This document shows positions 1 through 11,289 of a stretch of 19,293 bases of DNA, one piece after another. Location: the NCBI GenBank assembly GCA_025201705.1, contig MU617203.1:1-19293 (forward strand). The letters run 5' to 3'. The notes beneath the pieces were generated by a model. That model saw only the letters and a program-made list of their open reading frames with translations, made no database searches and had not been told where the DNA came from. The position numbers were made by a program, and so were the translations under genes. This stretch comes from Dissophora ornata. Lineage: Eukaryota; Mortierellomycota; Mortierellomycetes; Mortierellales; Mortierellaceae. Each line of letters starts with the position of its first letter. Within the stretch, counting starts at the first letter, position 1.

Positions 1-218
1 TTTTGACCTCTATAAAAACTCGAAACGAAAACGGGGGGGAGAAAAAGAGGTGAGAAAGGGAAAGGGCCGGGATCGATACAGTCTGGGTTTTGAGTTTTTT
101 GGCCCCCATTTTTTTGTTGTCCTACGCAAAAAAACAAAAAACGGGAAGAGAGGTGTTTATTTTTGCCTTGTGCGTTTTCTTTTGACCTCTATAAAATCTC
201 AAAACGAATAACGGGGTG
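1..218. repeat. Imperfect direct repeat pair (about 39 bp, 179 bp apart)
   Basis: Two copies of a segment beginning ttttgacctctataaaa lie at about 1-38 and 180-218. They differ at a few positions and both end in a C/G-rich run (acgggg). The DNA between them is rich in A, T and G homopolymers, and a shorter related piece (acgggaagagaggtg) sits at about 141-155. Each copy contains a TATA-like ctataaaa. No protein or RNA gene is recognised here, and the role is unknown. Confidence 0.6.
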
Positions 219-905
219 CGAATAGCCAGACCACGTCCTCGTCGTGCACCCTGGGCAGCTCACTTGGTATTTATTTATCGAGCGAGCTGGCAGAGAGTCT
301 GGTTTTTAGACTAGAAGTACATGGCCTTATTTCTCATAGACAAATAAAGAATATTCTTCCTCTCGTCAAATATCAACAGCAGACGATGCTGAGAACGATG
401 TTGACAGATGCGGATACTGTCAGGACTTGGGTGAGAATTTCTTGAATGCATGTGTCGGCATTCAGTCATTGAATGAGTAACACACATGAGCAAAGGTTCG
501 AGCAACAAACAGCGCTAATTTTCTTGACTCAGTGGTGGCAATCACCTTGGTCGTTCGGCGGCAGTAACGTCATAGGATCTCTTTGACGCACAGATAAGAG
601 CGGCCATCAAACTGCCACGATTGTCGCTCAAGCCGGAAGTTGCTGTCGAGATGCTTGGAACACTACTCCAGAGGTGCGGCTACATATTTGTGGAGCATAC
701 ATTTTTGTTGTTCATTTAAACCTACATAGCATCGGGGCGCACTACCTAAAAAGATGTGTGCATTCAAGAAGCTTCGACTTCGTAATAGTTTAGTTTTTAA
801 TGTTACAGATGACTCGACAATTCTTGAATATCGAGTGGACACATTGTAATTAGATTAAACAAAGTAATACACTGTTCTCCAGAACGCCAATGCAATTGCC
901 TCTCC
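219..905. other. Gene-free stretch downstream of the PARG-like gene
   Basis: No convincing coding exon, RNA gene or mobile element was found on either strand. The short open frames here (65-76 codons) have low-complexity or random-looking translations. The part next to 905 should hold the 3' UTR of the minus-strand PARG-like gene; a possible ATTAAA poly(A) signal on the minus strand lies at about 796-801. Confidence 0.5.
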
Positions 906-2473
906 TCACACCTCTGGTTCTTCCTCCTCAACAATCTCGTCATCACTCTCCATGACGCGTTTAAAGGTATCGTAGTTATAGCTGTCGCTCTCGCTGCCGT
1001 CTGGGCTCTGGTACTCTGTGATGGCAAATACAATCTCGCTAAAGGTCCGGCTTTTCTTGACGCCTCCCATGTAGTTAGTTTGGATCACTTCCTTGAATAT
1101 CGTGGCTATCGACTCTGGTGGGTTGTGAAGGCGACCGCATCCGAAAGCCGACAACACGATGGCATCATGTCCTGCAATGACAGTAACAGCAAATAACAAT
1201 AGTAAGTCGTCTGGATTATTTACTCACAGAAACAAATCCAGGAAGCTTGACAGATGTGTAACTTTCAGAACAAGGACGTACCGTTATCTAAGGCAATGCG
1301 GAACATATTTTGGATTTTTTTCTTGGTGATGATGGCCCCCCTCTCGCCCAAGATCAACTCGTCCGCTTCATTAGGAATCAGTGGGGGGTTTCTAAGCGGG
1401 GCCATGGCCTATCCATCGCCACAATTAGAACCTTTAATTTAGTGTTTGGACGATTGCATGAAAAAAGTGACCAAACCTGCAAGAAACTATATTCCACCAT
1501 CCAAAGTGCACGTGGCTTACCAGGAAACTCATCCACTCAGGACGTTCTAGAAACTCGTCGTATTCCTTGCTGGACCTTCTCAGCACAACCATATTGGGGC
1601 AGTAGACTGCACCTTGGCTTGGTAATGGATAGAACTCGGATCGCCTTGGTTCCGTGTCGAGACATTGATGAAGATTTGTACGGCGAAAGAGTCCTGCTTC
1701 CTGAGTTGTACCATCTTGCATGTAGTCTGTAGCCGTTGAGGGAACCAAGGTTAGCATATGTTCCTGGATACAATGGTTCATTGCAACAAGGCAGAATCGA
1801 GCCACTCAGATGCTCCGCACTGTAAAACTGTACCTCCGCCTGGATACTGTCTATTGGCCATGTCAAGCACAATTGGCTTGAAACCTCGCCTCTTCAATCT
1901 CAGTGCCTCATCAAGACAGTCGGCATCCACGACCCTGACCACTGGATCGTCCTGCGAATCCATAATCTGTCTCCGGATCCTGGCTCCTTGATAAAGTTTT
2001 GCACGCCTGACTCCTGAGTACAACTTGTGCTTGTCCAAGGTTACAACGGCTCCTGAGCTTGTCATGTACTTGAGCGACTCGAGTGCCTGGATAGTCTCTG
2101 CCATTCGAGGGCCCAGCTGTGCACTTCGATAGAATTGAAAGGAGGCGATTGATGCGAAGATCCGAGAGACAGCTAGCAGCAGTATAAAGAGCAAAAGCGC
2201 CGCTGCTATCTGATGCCAATTGCGCTCGAATCGACGGCGAGTTTGTATCCTGTAAAATCGCTTGAGCTTGAGCGTAGCCTGCTGGCCATACTGGACAAGG
2301 TGGGCGAGTCGACCCTGGGCCCTAGGTTGTGAGAACGCAGGAAGGCCCATGGGGTTTGTCCTGATTGTGATGGGTTTGACATTGTACTGTTGCTGCTGCT
2401 GCTGCAGATTCAGTAACTTTTGCTGGATGGAGAGAGGCCGAGAAGGCGGGTAATCCATCCTTTGGGTAGCCAT
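906..2473 (-). CDS. Membrane-anchored microbial-type PARG-fold (TIGR02452/PF10021) protein
   Basis: Four exons on the minus strand: 2473-1834, 1726-1521, 1408-1282 and 1171-906, giving 412 aa. The three introns (107, 112 and 110 nt) begin GTACAG, GTAAGC and GTACGT and end in AG; phases join correctly. Residues 24-29 are a poly-Gln run and about 88-110 form one hydrophobic segment, a probable signal anchor. From about 175 the microbial poly(ADP-ribose) glycohydrolase fold follows: VLDMANRQYPGGD, then TTQEAGLFRRTNL, FYPLPSQGAVYCPNMVVLR and finally HDAIVLSAFGCGRLHNPP, which is very typical. The family removes ADP-ribose from proteins. Two departures stand out: the usual PGGG is PGGD, and the usual Gln-Glu-Glu is Gln-Glu-Ala (Ala224). 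The second Glu is catalytic in studied PARGs, so activity is doubtful. The C terminus is acidic. ATG 2473 was chosen because it lies outside the divergent promoter; the frame stays open to 2743. Confidence 0.85.
2394..2411. repeat. Short CAG/CTG microsatellite encoding the PARG-like poly-Gln run
   Basis: A ctgctgctg-type trinucleotide run on the plus strand encodes the six-residue glutamine stretch near residues 24-29 of the minus-strand PARG-like protein. It is a likely site of length variation between strains. Confidence 0.6.
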
Positions 2474-2815
2474 TGCCCCTGTTCTGCTGGTCCTGAGGTG
2501 GTGCGGCGTGGGTGGAGGTGGAAGGGGGATCGGCGAGGGGAATGTTGGAGCCAGGTAATGAGAGCGAGGGTGGTAAAACGATGCGGAAAAACATCGAATC
2601 CCTCGGAGAAGGAGGACAAACGAAATAAAGTTTGTCACCAGCCAGAGAACCCTTCTGCGGTACTTTTTTGTTCCCCTATTTCTCCGCTTTCCAACACGCA
2701 AACACACCATCGCTCGACCCCCCACAGGCCGCAGGGGACACACAACAAAACAAACTCAAAAATAGAATCCGCACTTTACACACTGCACTACCATTCGCCT
2801 CATCCATCTCATTCA
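2474..2815. promoter_or_regulatory. Divergent intergenic region, PARG-like and SGNH genes
   Basis: The 342 bp between the two start codons must hold both 5' UTRs and both promoters. It is C- and A-rich on the plus strand from about 2690 to 2815. Open frames cross it on both strands (minus to 2743, plus from 2420), but their translations are low-complexity, so I treat it as non-coding. No clear TATA box was seen. Confidence 0.5.
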
Positions 2816-4185
2816 ATGCAGACACCAGATCCACCCCAGGACTCGACCCTTCGTCGCCGCACCGCCAACAATCAGGACAGCGCTGCTGATCGAGCGACCG
2901 ATGCTGCCCTACCAAACAACACCTCGGCAGAAGCATTGGATGCAACAACATCTACGCTGCCCAATGATGGCAGAGTCTATTATAATGGTCGCACATACGA
3001 GGGCACCGGACGGCTACCTCGCGACGCGCCCTTCACCCCAAGCTACGTGAACGCCTACACCTTCAATTCCGCGATCGCATTTGTCTCGTTTATCGTCACC
3101 GCAACCTTTTTCTACTTCAAGATCATTGCCGGTATCCTCGAGTCGCCCCAGGTTGGCCCTGACCGCGAGTTCTTGTCGTCGATGGGACCAGCAGATCAAG
3201 GTGAGCCTCGACCTATGCTAGTCCCGACATGCCCATCACCTGAACAGATCCTGGAGTTGCGGCAACAGTCTCAGCAGCGAGGGGGGAATATGGAACAGGA
3301 TGAGGACGATTGCAGACTATTTGGAAAGATCGTGGTTCTCGCGGACTCGATCTCAGAGTATGGATATTCGCATGCAACCCATGGGTGGCTAGGGTTCTTG
3401 GCGGACGAATGGGCTGGCCGCGCGGATGTGGTCTTGCGTGGGTTCCCAGGTATGCATTCTCAAAGCGATCAAATTCCAACAAGGATCACATGTGTCTTTG
3501 CTCCAGTAGATATGTCTTGCTCACTGCAATATGTCTAGGATATAACACCCATTGGGTCAGATCCATCTTCCCAGATCTACTCCAGCAAGAGTCCAAATCG
3601 AGCGGATCCGTGCCGGCCAAACTCGTGCTCATCGCTCTTGGAACAGACGACGCATCATTCCCTCGCACACGCCAGCATGTTGCGGTAGATGCTTACAAAG
3701 ACAACCTAAAGTCTCTAATCTCATCTATTCGATACCCGGAGTCGCCCAGTTACTCCCCTGATACCCAAATCATTCTCGTCACACCCGCACCAATGGACGA
3801 CACAATGTGGGAAGCCTCGCTCACGGCTGTCAATCAGACTCTGGACCGATCTAACAGTGTCACCAAGGAATATGTCGATGCTTGCCTCGAAGTCGGAAAT
3901 GACCTCAAGGTACCCGTCGTCGATATTTGGTCTGATATTCAGTGTCAGGTTGATGGAACCTGCGAGTTGCACGAGTCCGATCAGCTGCAGGATTATCTCA
4001 TGGATGGATTCCATCTGAGGAGGATGGGCAACGAGGTCCTCTACAAGGGTATCATGAACGCGGTCGCCAAGCATTATCCGTTTCTGCATCCGACATGCTG
4101 GCCAATTGTGTTCCCAGGATACAGCTCAGAGTCGAGCCCCGAGCAGTCGGTTCTCAAGCGACACTGCAGCAGTAACCACTATTAG
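2816..4185 (+). CDS. Membrane-anchored SGNH/GDSL hydrolase, IAH1-esterase-like
   Basis: Two exons, 2816-3449 and 3539-4185, joined across an 89-nt intron (GTATGC...CTAG), give 426 aa. The junction is fixed because it restores RGFPGYNTHW, the block II region of isoamyl-acetate-hydrolysing esterase relatives. Residues 1-80 are polar and disordered-looking, about 84-107 form one hydrophobic segment, and the SGNH fold begins near 168. Block I is VLADSISEYG, with nucleophile Ser178 in ADS rather than GDS. Block V is DGFHLRRMGN, with Asp367 and His370. Block III, normally GxND, reads GTDD (Asp248 in place of the oxyanion-hole Asn). The family hydrolyses short esters and lipids; the substrate here is unknown. 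The orientation suggests a type II membrane protein with the hydrolase in the secretory lumen or outside. Start ATG 2816 follows a non-coding-looking leader. Confidence 0.87.
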
Positions 4186-4213
4186 ATTACGTGAACAGAA
4201 CATGCCTATGGAT

Positions 4214-4219
4214 TTTATT
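4214..4219 (-). terminator. Poly(A) signal AATAAA for the THADA-like gene
   Basis: The plus strand reads tttatt, which is AATAAA on the minus strand, 44 nt past the stop codon of the minus-strand gene. The two converging genes here are separated by only 77 bp. Confidence 0.5.
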
Positions 4220-4262
4220 AGTCTATATAATCAATGAAGCTCGTATTGGCGTACATTCCTCT

Positions 4263-7200
4263 CTACTCGATCAAGAACAAGCGCCCTAAGCGTGTCTTCT
4301 CGTGACACTGACTGGCCTCGATGACCACTGGATGAACTTTGGAGGCATCACGTATGATCTCCAAATAATCCGCCGATGTATTCTCTCCCTTGGACTTTAG
4401 CAGATTACTTCCGCTGGCTAGTTGATAGAGTACTTCGAAGACTGGTTTGCGGCCACTGACACCCCACGGTGACCGATCCAGTCTAGCCTCTGAAGAGCGC
4501 CAGTCCTCGATCGCCTTTTCAACTTGAGCGACCTGTTGGATGCACTCCTGTTGGAAGCTGGCAAGCCTGCTTAGCACAGAAGTTGGCAGATCGGGTCTCG
4601 AGAGTATTTGCTCCAGGGAACGTTGTGTCAGCTGCATCGAAACCAATGGTTCACGATACAAGTTTGGTGACTCCTTGTCGAACAACATCTTGCTGGGTTG
4701 CAGAGACTCAGCCACAAGGCGGGCTAGAGTGAACAGATGTGGAGTTAGATTTTCGTTGAGTGTGTGAGGATACCCGCCCTCAAATAAATGTGATCCGAGA
4801 CACTTACCTGGCTCGCCAGCCTGCACAAGTCCTGATACCAAGGATTCGACCAAGAGCTGCACCTGAGTCTCGCTTGCATCTTTTCCTGCAAATATCTTGG
4901 TCTGATGATCGTAAATCAGAGTCAGGGCTTTCTCGGACGAGACCGCGTATGAGAGGCGAGTGCCACGCGAGACGATCAGGGTGGCTTCCTCGCGAACCTC
5001 AGCTTCATCATCTTGCAACTGCCAGATTAGCGTCTCAAAGAGCTTGAGATAAGCCTGTGTTTTCTCCACGGAGAGCTGTGGTTGAGATGGATCCAACAGC
5101 TGGTTTGTAAAGAATGCAATTGACTCCAATGCCGCCTCGCGGAGTTGTAGCGTCTGCATCATAGTTCAAATAGTTTGGTCAAGCGCCGTCGTCAGTAAAG
5201 ATGCCCGTGCGTTTGAGTATTTCAACTAGAGATATTCATCGCGTCGAGGGGGATTACCTGATATTCGTTTGCAAACTTGTGGATGGAACACGCCCATTTG
5301 TTCAAACAGTCGATGCGCAGACGCTCTTCAACCTTCGGATCATTCCAAATCTAAATAAAATAGATGGGCTTAGTAATTTGCTCCACATTTTTCATCCAGT
5401 TCCATCAATATTCACTATCACTATACCTGAACAAACACGTTTCCAGTTGCAGGAAGGATAGCCTCAACAACAGCAACGCCACCAGTAGCCTCGTTGTCGA
5501 TGCGCATAAACAATCGCTCCCAAAACTCTACAATTTTCACTTGTGAGCCTTCTGGGAAGGGGTTGCCCCCACCAAGACTAGTGATCATAGCCACCTCCAC
5601 TCGAAGGCATTCCAAATTCTCTTCACCCTTGAAAAGAGTGTTGATTAGAGTGTTATGGATAGCCACGACATTGAGGTGGGTCTTGACATCATCTGTGTTC
5701 GACTCCAGCAACTGCTGAAGGGTCTCAAGGGTCTCGAGCCGAACCTCATAATCGTCGTCTTCCAGAAGACTCCTCACCATATCCGATGCTTGCTCCTTGG
5801 ACAGCGCAGAGTTTACACCGAGGATTGTAGCTGAAATCATAGTCCTGGCCATCAGTCGTCGAACAAGGTGGCCACCGATCTGCTGGCGATAAGTCTGTTT
5901 CTCTTCAACAAGTCCAACAACAGCGTAGTCGACAATAAAGTCGCGAATGCTCTTGAAGTGAACGTCACTCAAGCGCTTCATCTCCTCACGTTCACTCTCC
6001 ATTTCCATGGCAGCACCTTCCTCCTCATCAACTGTATCGCGACCCAACCACTCCTGGCCCAGGACAAACTCGGTATAAATCGAAAGAACCATCCAGCGAT
6101 TCATCTGGCAGCCAGTCTTGAGTACGCGTTCTGTTACAGGTCCAAATGCGTCTGCGAACTGTGTCACGAATGACTGACGAACTTTGCGGTCAGCTACGCC
6201 CTCGCCCAAAAGATGTCCACGCAACAGGAACTGCACTTGAACCAACAGTCCATGCGTTTCGTTCTGAGAGATGTTAGTCTTCAGGCTCCCTTGCAAAATA
6301 TCCAGAACCAGACCCATCAAGTCTCTGGACGCGATTAATGGAATAAGTGCTCGCGCAGCCATTTCGCGAGTCTTCCAGATAGCACTTGCGGCACATCGAC
6401 GAACCAAGGTAACAAAGGCGCTCATGCCTCCGTCCACGGTATCTGCGGGATCAGCATGCAAACTTGGCTGTAATCTCGACAAAAGTGTGAGAACGGGGTA
6501 CAATCCCGGGTGAACACGATCTTGAGAGGACTCTGCACCCAAGAGCTGGCTCACTGCAACTTCCAGTTGGCCCTGGAGGAACCCACAGAGTCCTTCCAGA
6601 CGGGCGAAGAGCTCACGGCTAGTGATACCATTGATGGCCAAATGTTCGTCGCGGACTCTCTTTGCCCCAAACACGCGGTGAAGTAGAGTCGAGAACAACA
6701 TGACACCGCAGTTACGCACAGCCCAAGAGGGAGAGGAGAAAGCGCGAATCGAGAGCTCGAGTCCTTGTCCGACATAGGGCAGAACCGATGTGCTCAGCTT
6801 AGCATCCATAAAAAGTCTTCTCAGGACATTCATGGCGTGAATTTGAGGAAGATCCACTTGCTGATTAGCGTCAGGACTGACAGGCTTGGCAGCGATGGCC
6901 ATGACACGTCGCATGACCATAGGGAGAAGCGTTCGTCGACTATCCGAGAGCTCGGCGTTCACAATGGCCAGAATGCAGAGAGGGAGACCAGCTGATCGCC
7001 GGGTAACTGAGATAGAGTCGCTCAAGATCGAGTCGAGGTTCTCTTCCAGCCACGCCCTAGGTAGTGCTGCCAAGGTAGCGTCTTCAGAGTTCAAAAGTCG
7101 CGTGCAGAGTGAGATGTAAGCAGGGAAGACGGACGAAAAGGCTCCTGGGTGGCGAATGGTTGTCAAAAGTCTTCTGAAAAGTCCACCGGCGCGGTCCAAG

Positions 7201-10200
7201 GCGCTTGGCTCTAGAATACCGTCCACTTTGAGAATGCTACTTCCAAGGGTAGCTTTAGAAAGAACGAGTTCCATGAGTGCTGACGACTCCTTGATGGCTC
7301 TCCAGCAGTAGCTAAGAATGACTTGGTGATTAGGCCCTCCACTCTGCTCAAATTCGTCACCTCCTGAAGAACTGATCACCGCGTCGATCGACTCTTCCAT
7401 CTCTGTGAACGTGGCGGGGATGTTGCCTTCAGGTGAAGGGTTTGAGAGGACCCCCATGACAATTCCACAGATATTCTCAACAAGATCCATCATGTCCTTG
7501 TGAACAGCTTGCCACAAAGGACGATGATTGGTGACAAGAGGGGAAGCATAGTCGATGGAGGAGAAGAGATAGCGCAATCCAATCAAACTTCCGTGCAAAG
7601 GGTGATGATGAGCAGCGTCCAATTGATTCACTCTCGCTTTTTCCAGCTGGACGCGAAGTAAATTCTGGAGACGGATAGTGAAGTCAACTGAATGAGAATA
7701 AAAAGATGAGGATTAAAATTGGTGAATAAAAACAGCTTCGTATAATTATCATAATTGGCGTCGCTTTCAGCATACAACATACCAGCGGGGTTCCCAGTTT
7801 CTTTGGCAAATTTAACGCCAGAGAGATCACCGGATTCATCGTAAGGAAGCTGGATGTCCCAGCCCAGTTCAATGGCGTACTTCACAAAGACAGTCTTCAT
7901 CACTAGTCCACCAGAGTCACTCTCGCCAGCCCTCGTGCTCTTGAGCCAGTCCAAGCCCCAGCGCACCATACCATCGACAGACTCCTTGGATCCATAGCCA
8001 GCGAATGGGGCCTTGAATTCCATCAGGATCTCGAGTGCCTGCTCACGACAGTGATCAAACGGGTTGAGGAGGCAGCTCAACAAGACTTTGGTATGCTCCT
8101 CATTGGCAATCGGTAGCTGAAACGGAAACCGCGAAATATCGCCTGGCTTGGAACCCGGTGGCAAAGGCGTGCTCTCAATACCAAATGTTTTGATCATGAC
8201 ACCCAGCAACCTCAGACTTGTTGATACACGCTGGAAAGACGCTCCTGGGTAGATGGACGAAAAGATATGATCCAATAGCCACTCCAAGAAGGCCTTTGTC
8301 TCCGCCACCTTGGCTTCGCGCTCACTGGTCATGACAGCCACATCGGCCTCAGTCAGATTCTTCTTGCCAACAGGGGTGTGGAGTTTAGCAATCTCCCTTG
8401 CTAGCACATAGCAGTTTCCACGAACACGGGCCAGGAACTTCGCGAGATGTGAGTACAACTTTTGACGGAAATCTGGAACGACAGAGTTCAGGTTGAGTGG
8501 GAGGAACTGCATTAACAGCTCGTACTCGATCGAGGCAACAGGAGTTGTGGATCGGCGAGATTCGCAAAGAATGCCCAGGACATCAATACGGATGTCTCCA
8601 GAGGCGTGGTACATCGCCGAATGAAGAACCGAGATATCGATTTGACGCATATTTGGGCCTCTGGCGTCAGATACTCCAGAAGAAAGATCTGCATAGTTGC
8701 TGGCATCCACAAGGTCAAGCGAGCGAGCAACCTTGATGGCTAGTACAATAGCATTAAAGCGATACTTCTCATCCGAAATGTAGCCTGAATAGACAGCGCC
8801 TTGATCATTCAGTACGTCCAACAAAGTCCAGAATGCCTCTGGGCATGTGGAAAACAGTGGGGAGAAGATGAAGTGTCCAATATGCTTGCGAATCAAATCG
8901 TTGTCCGCCGTAAGAGCCTGAGTAATAGGCTTCAGCCAAAAGTCGACCCAAGGCTGCATCGCCTCCTTGCGCGCAAGTCGCGTAGCATCTGCATCAATGG
9001 TCGACACTACTGTATCTGCACTCGACTCCTTTCCACTCTTTTTCGTGGTTGTGACAATTAGGACTTTAGCTCCCCTACTATCCTGCTCCACGCATTCCTT
9101 CCACGATTTTTCGATCATGGCGTTAATCGCTACGGCTGCTCCGGGTGCTGTGGCGAGTTGTTCTAGGGCCAAGATTGCCTGCGCGAGTGCGTCCTGTCGA
9201 AGCTGAACTACTTCTGCAATGGGGACTCTTCCGACCAAAATAGCCAAGATTGGGTGCTTGGATTTGCGATGACCGTCCGCCATAAGGATCCGCTCTAGAA
9301 GCTGGGTTACAAAAGTCGGTGTCGTCTTCTCGTTTCGTAGAGTAGATTTGAGATACACGATATCCAGAAGCAGTTCAAGAATATTCTTGACTTTGTGCTG
9401 CACAGTATCAACAGGATCTTCCCAGTAGTCCAGAACATATGTTGTCAACTTCTCTTGCGCTTGGTCATTGATGCATTGTGCAAGAGCCTCCTTCATGTCA
9501 ACTGATGCCGTCGATCTCTCGCCCAAATGTAGTTTTGTCTGTTGAAGCCAATGTCCCATGGTCTCAAACGCGAAGGTCTTGCTTGACATGTCCTTTGATG
9601 TGGCGCACAGATAGGCAATTGCGTGGAATAAAACTTGGTGAAGTACAAGTCCATCCTTCGGCAGATCATGAAACACAGCTGGCGCATACCATCGAGAAAG
9701 ACTCTCGATCGGCATGACAAGAGCCTCCTGTCGAATGTTGGTCAACAATCCTCGGACGATCCCCAACATGTACATGCCAGCATCCTCCTCTCCTGGACCG
9801 CACTTCTCTCCTAGATATGTGTTCCATCCAAAGTCCATCTCGATCATGGCACTGGGGATCGCAGGCAGGTAGCTAGAGTCCTGACCATTCTCTCCAAAGA
9901 CGAGCCCCATGATGCGACGAGTAGCCTCCTGTACGCTAGGCGATGTGAGGTCGATAAGGTTGGCGAAGATCATTCCTGAAATGGATGAGATGTCGCGGTG
10001 ATATACTGGGGACGAGGATACTGTGATGGCATCCTTGAGGATCCGAACAATATACTCTTGTGGTTTGTGTGATGGTGATATCTCGAATTGATTTGTAGAA
10101 GAGGGTGTCTGTGATGGCGAGGACTCGTTGTTGCTAACTATCAAGCGTGAGATCATGGCGAGAATAAGTTTGAGGACAAACTCCAGATCCAGCATGGCCT

Positions 10201-11048
10201 CTGTATATTCACTCGGGACATGATCGCGAGCGACCTATTCATAAATTAAGTCGAATTGCAATTGTTAATATTGATTTGTGCCCCCAAACACCTCGTTACC
10301 AAGTGCAATTGGCGTTCATTAACCTGCCTCGACATTGGTGGCCAGAACACGGGCTTGCAAAAGCTGCGATAGCTGATCCAAGATGGTATCCATGTCGGCG
10401 TGAAGGGCGGCTCTTCCCATAGCGTAGTCAAGTGTAGTATACAGGCAAAGGGCGCGCTGGTGCCATGCCATATCGATCTCAACTCTTGGCTGCCCTCCCA
10501 CTGCGAAGAAGTCGATCATGACGACCGATCGCAGAGCAGAGACTATGACACCACTCTGATCTGCCTCATTAGGTTGGAAATAGGGCTGAAGTGTCTGAAT
10601 AAGTGCAAAGATCTGTTTCCGTGAGGCTAGCTTTGCAGAGGCAAAGTAATATAGGGCGATGAACTGAGCGAATGCCTTCTGAAAGTCGGGTTGATCCAGG
10701 AGCTGGCTGTGCTTTTCCTTCTGTGTCTTTGCTGCTTGGTCTGGATCAATTGAAGCAGGGACTAGATCGTCAGAACACGACTCCTGTTTTCCTTACAGTA
10801 CGCCATCGATTTAAGTGCTTGCACGTACCAAGCTTCTTGAAGGCGGCTGCTTGCTGTTGTGCAGTAGTCCTGCCGTAGGTCTCCTGCTCGTGTTTGGACT
10901 CTGCGACAAAGTTGAGCCAGGCTTTTACGAGGGGCTGCTCCTCACTGAAATTCCGGAAAGGCTCAGTCAGCTCTGACCAGCAGGGAGAGTATGCGACGGA
11001 CAGGTCCTTGGACTGGAAGGCCTGCTTGGTTCGTTGATGCAGCACCAT
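4263..11048 (-). CDS. THADA/Trm732-family protein (DUF2428), tRNA 2'-O-methylation cofactor
   Basis: Seven exons on the minus strand: 11048-10829, 10761-10324, 10200-7783, 7687-5427, 5350-5258, 5153-4808 and 4723-4263, giving about 2078 aa, close to human THADA and longer than yeast Trm732. It is helical-repeat-like throughout. The DUF2428 core lies in exon 4: SYCWRAIKESSALM (about 1151-1165), SVTRRSAGLP (about 1253-1262), QIHAMNVLRRLF, and SSPSWAVRNCGVMLFSTLLHRVFG (two adjoining runs, about 1344-1366). In yeast, Trm732 binds the Trm7 methyltransferase for 2'-O-methylation of C32 in the tRNA anticodon loop; that role here is inferred from family. Most junctions are secure, for example the exon 3/4 join restores VDFTIRLQNLLRVQLEKARV. 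The exon 2/3 join is the weakest. The last intron (4807-4724, 84 nt) is a multiple of three with no stop, so it can look like coding sequence. An ATG at 11099 is an alternative start. Confidence 0.88.
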
Positions 11049-11289
11049 TGGTCTCTGTCCTGAATGTCGAAGCCGATCTGCTTTTTTGCAACAAAACAAG
11101 GAAAAGTTTTTGGTCTATCACAATTCACGGTTTTAAACCTGTCTTATTCGATAGGGCAGAAAAATAAATGAAACCGAAGCTTGATTTGCACCTGCCAGCC
11201 ACCCGATTTCGCTCCTCGTGTGCGCGAAGAAATCCTGATGTCCCCAGAGGGTCAAGGCGTTCTTTCCACTCTCCCTTATCATTCTTACA
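11049..11289. promoter_or_regulatory. Divergent intergenic region, THADA-like gene and TSC13
   Basis: These 241 bp separate the start codons of the minus-strand THADA-like gene and the plus-strand TSC13, so they hold both promoters and 5' UTRs. A pyrimidine-rich stretch lies just before the TSC13 start (about 11260-11286), as is common in fungal leaders. No TATA box is clear. Confidence 0.5.

Noticed and set aside
311..508. 65-codon minus-strand open frame
   Set aside because: Composition looks random and no neighbouring exon continues it.
485..515. Possible tRNA T-loop (ggttcgagcaac)
   Set aside because: No matching acceptor, D-arm or anticodon arm around it.
2474..2743. N-terminal extension of the PARG-like protein by 90 residues
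   Set aside because: The open frame continues, but its translation is Pro/Arg-rich and it would occupy most of the divergent promoter; ATG 2473 fits better.
2420..2815. N-terminal extension of the SGNH hydrolase by 132 residues
   Set aside because: It overlaps the opposite-strand gene's coding exon and has low-complexity translation; ATG 2816 is preferred.
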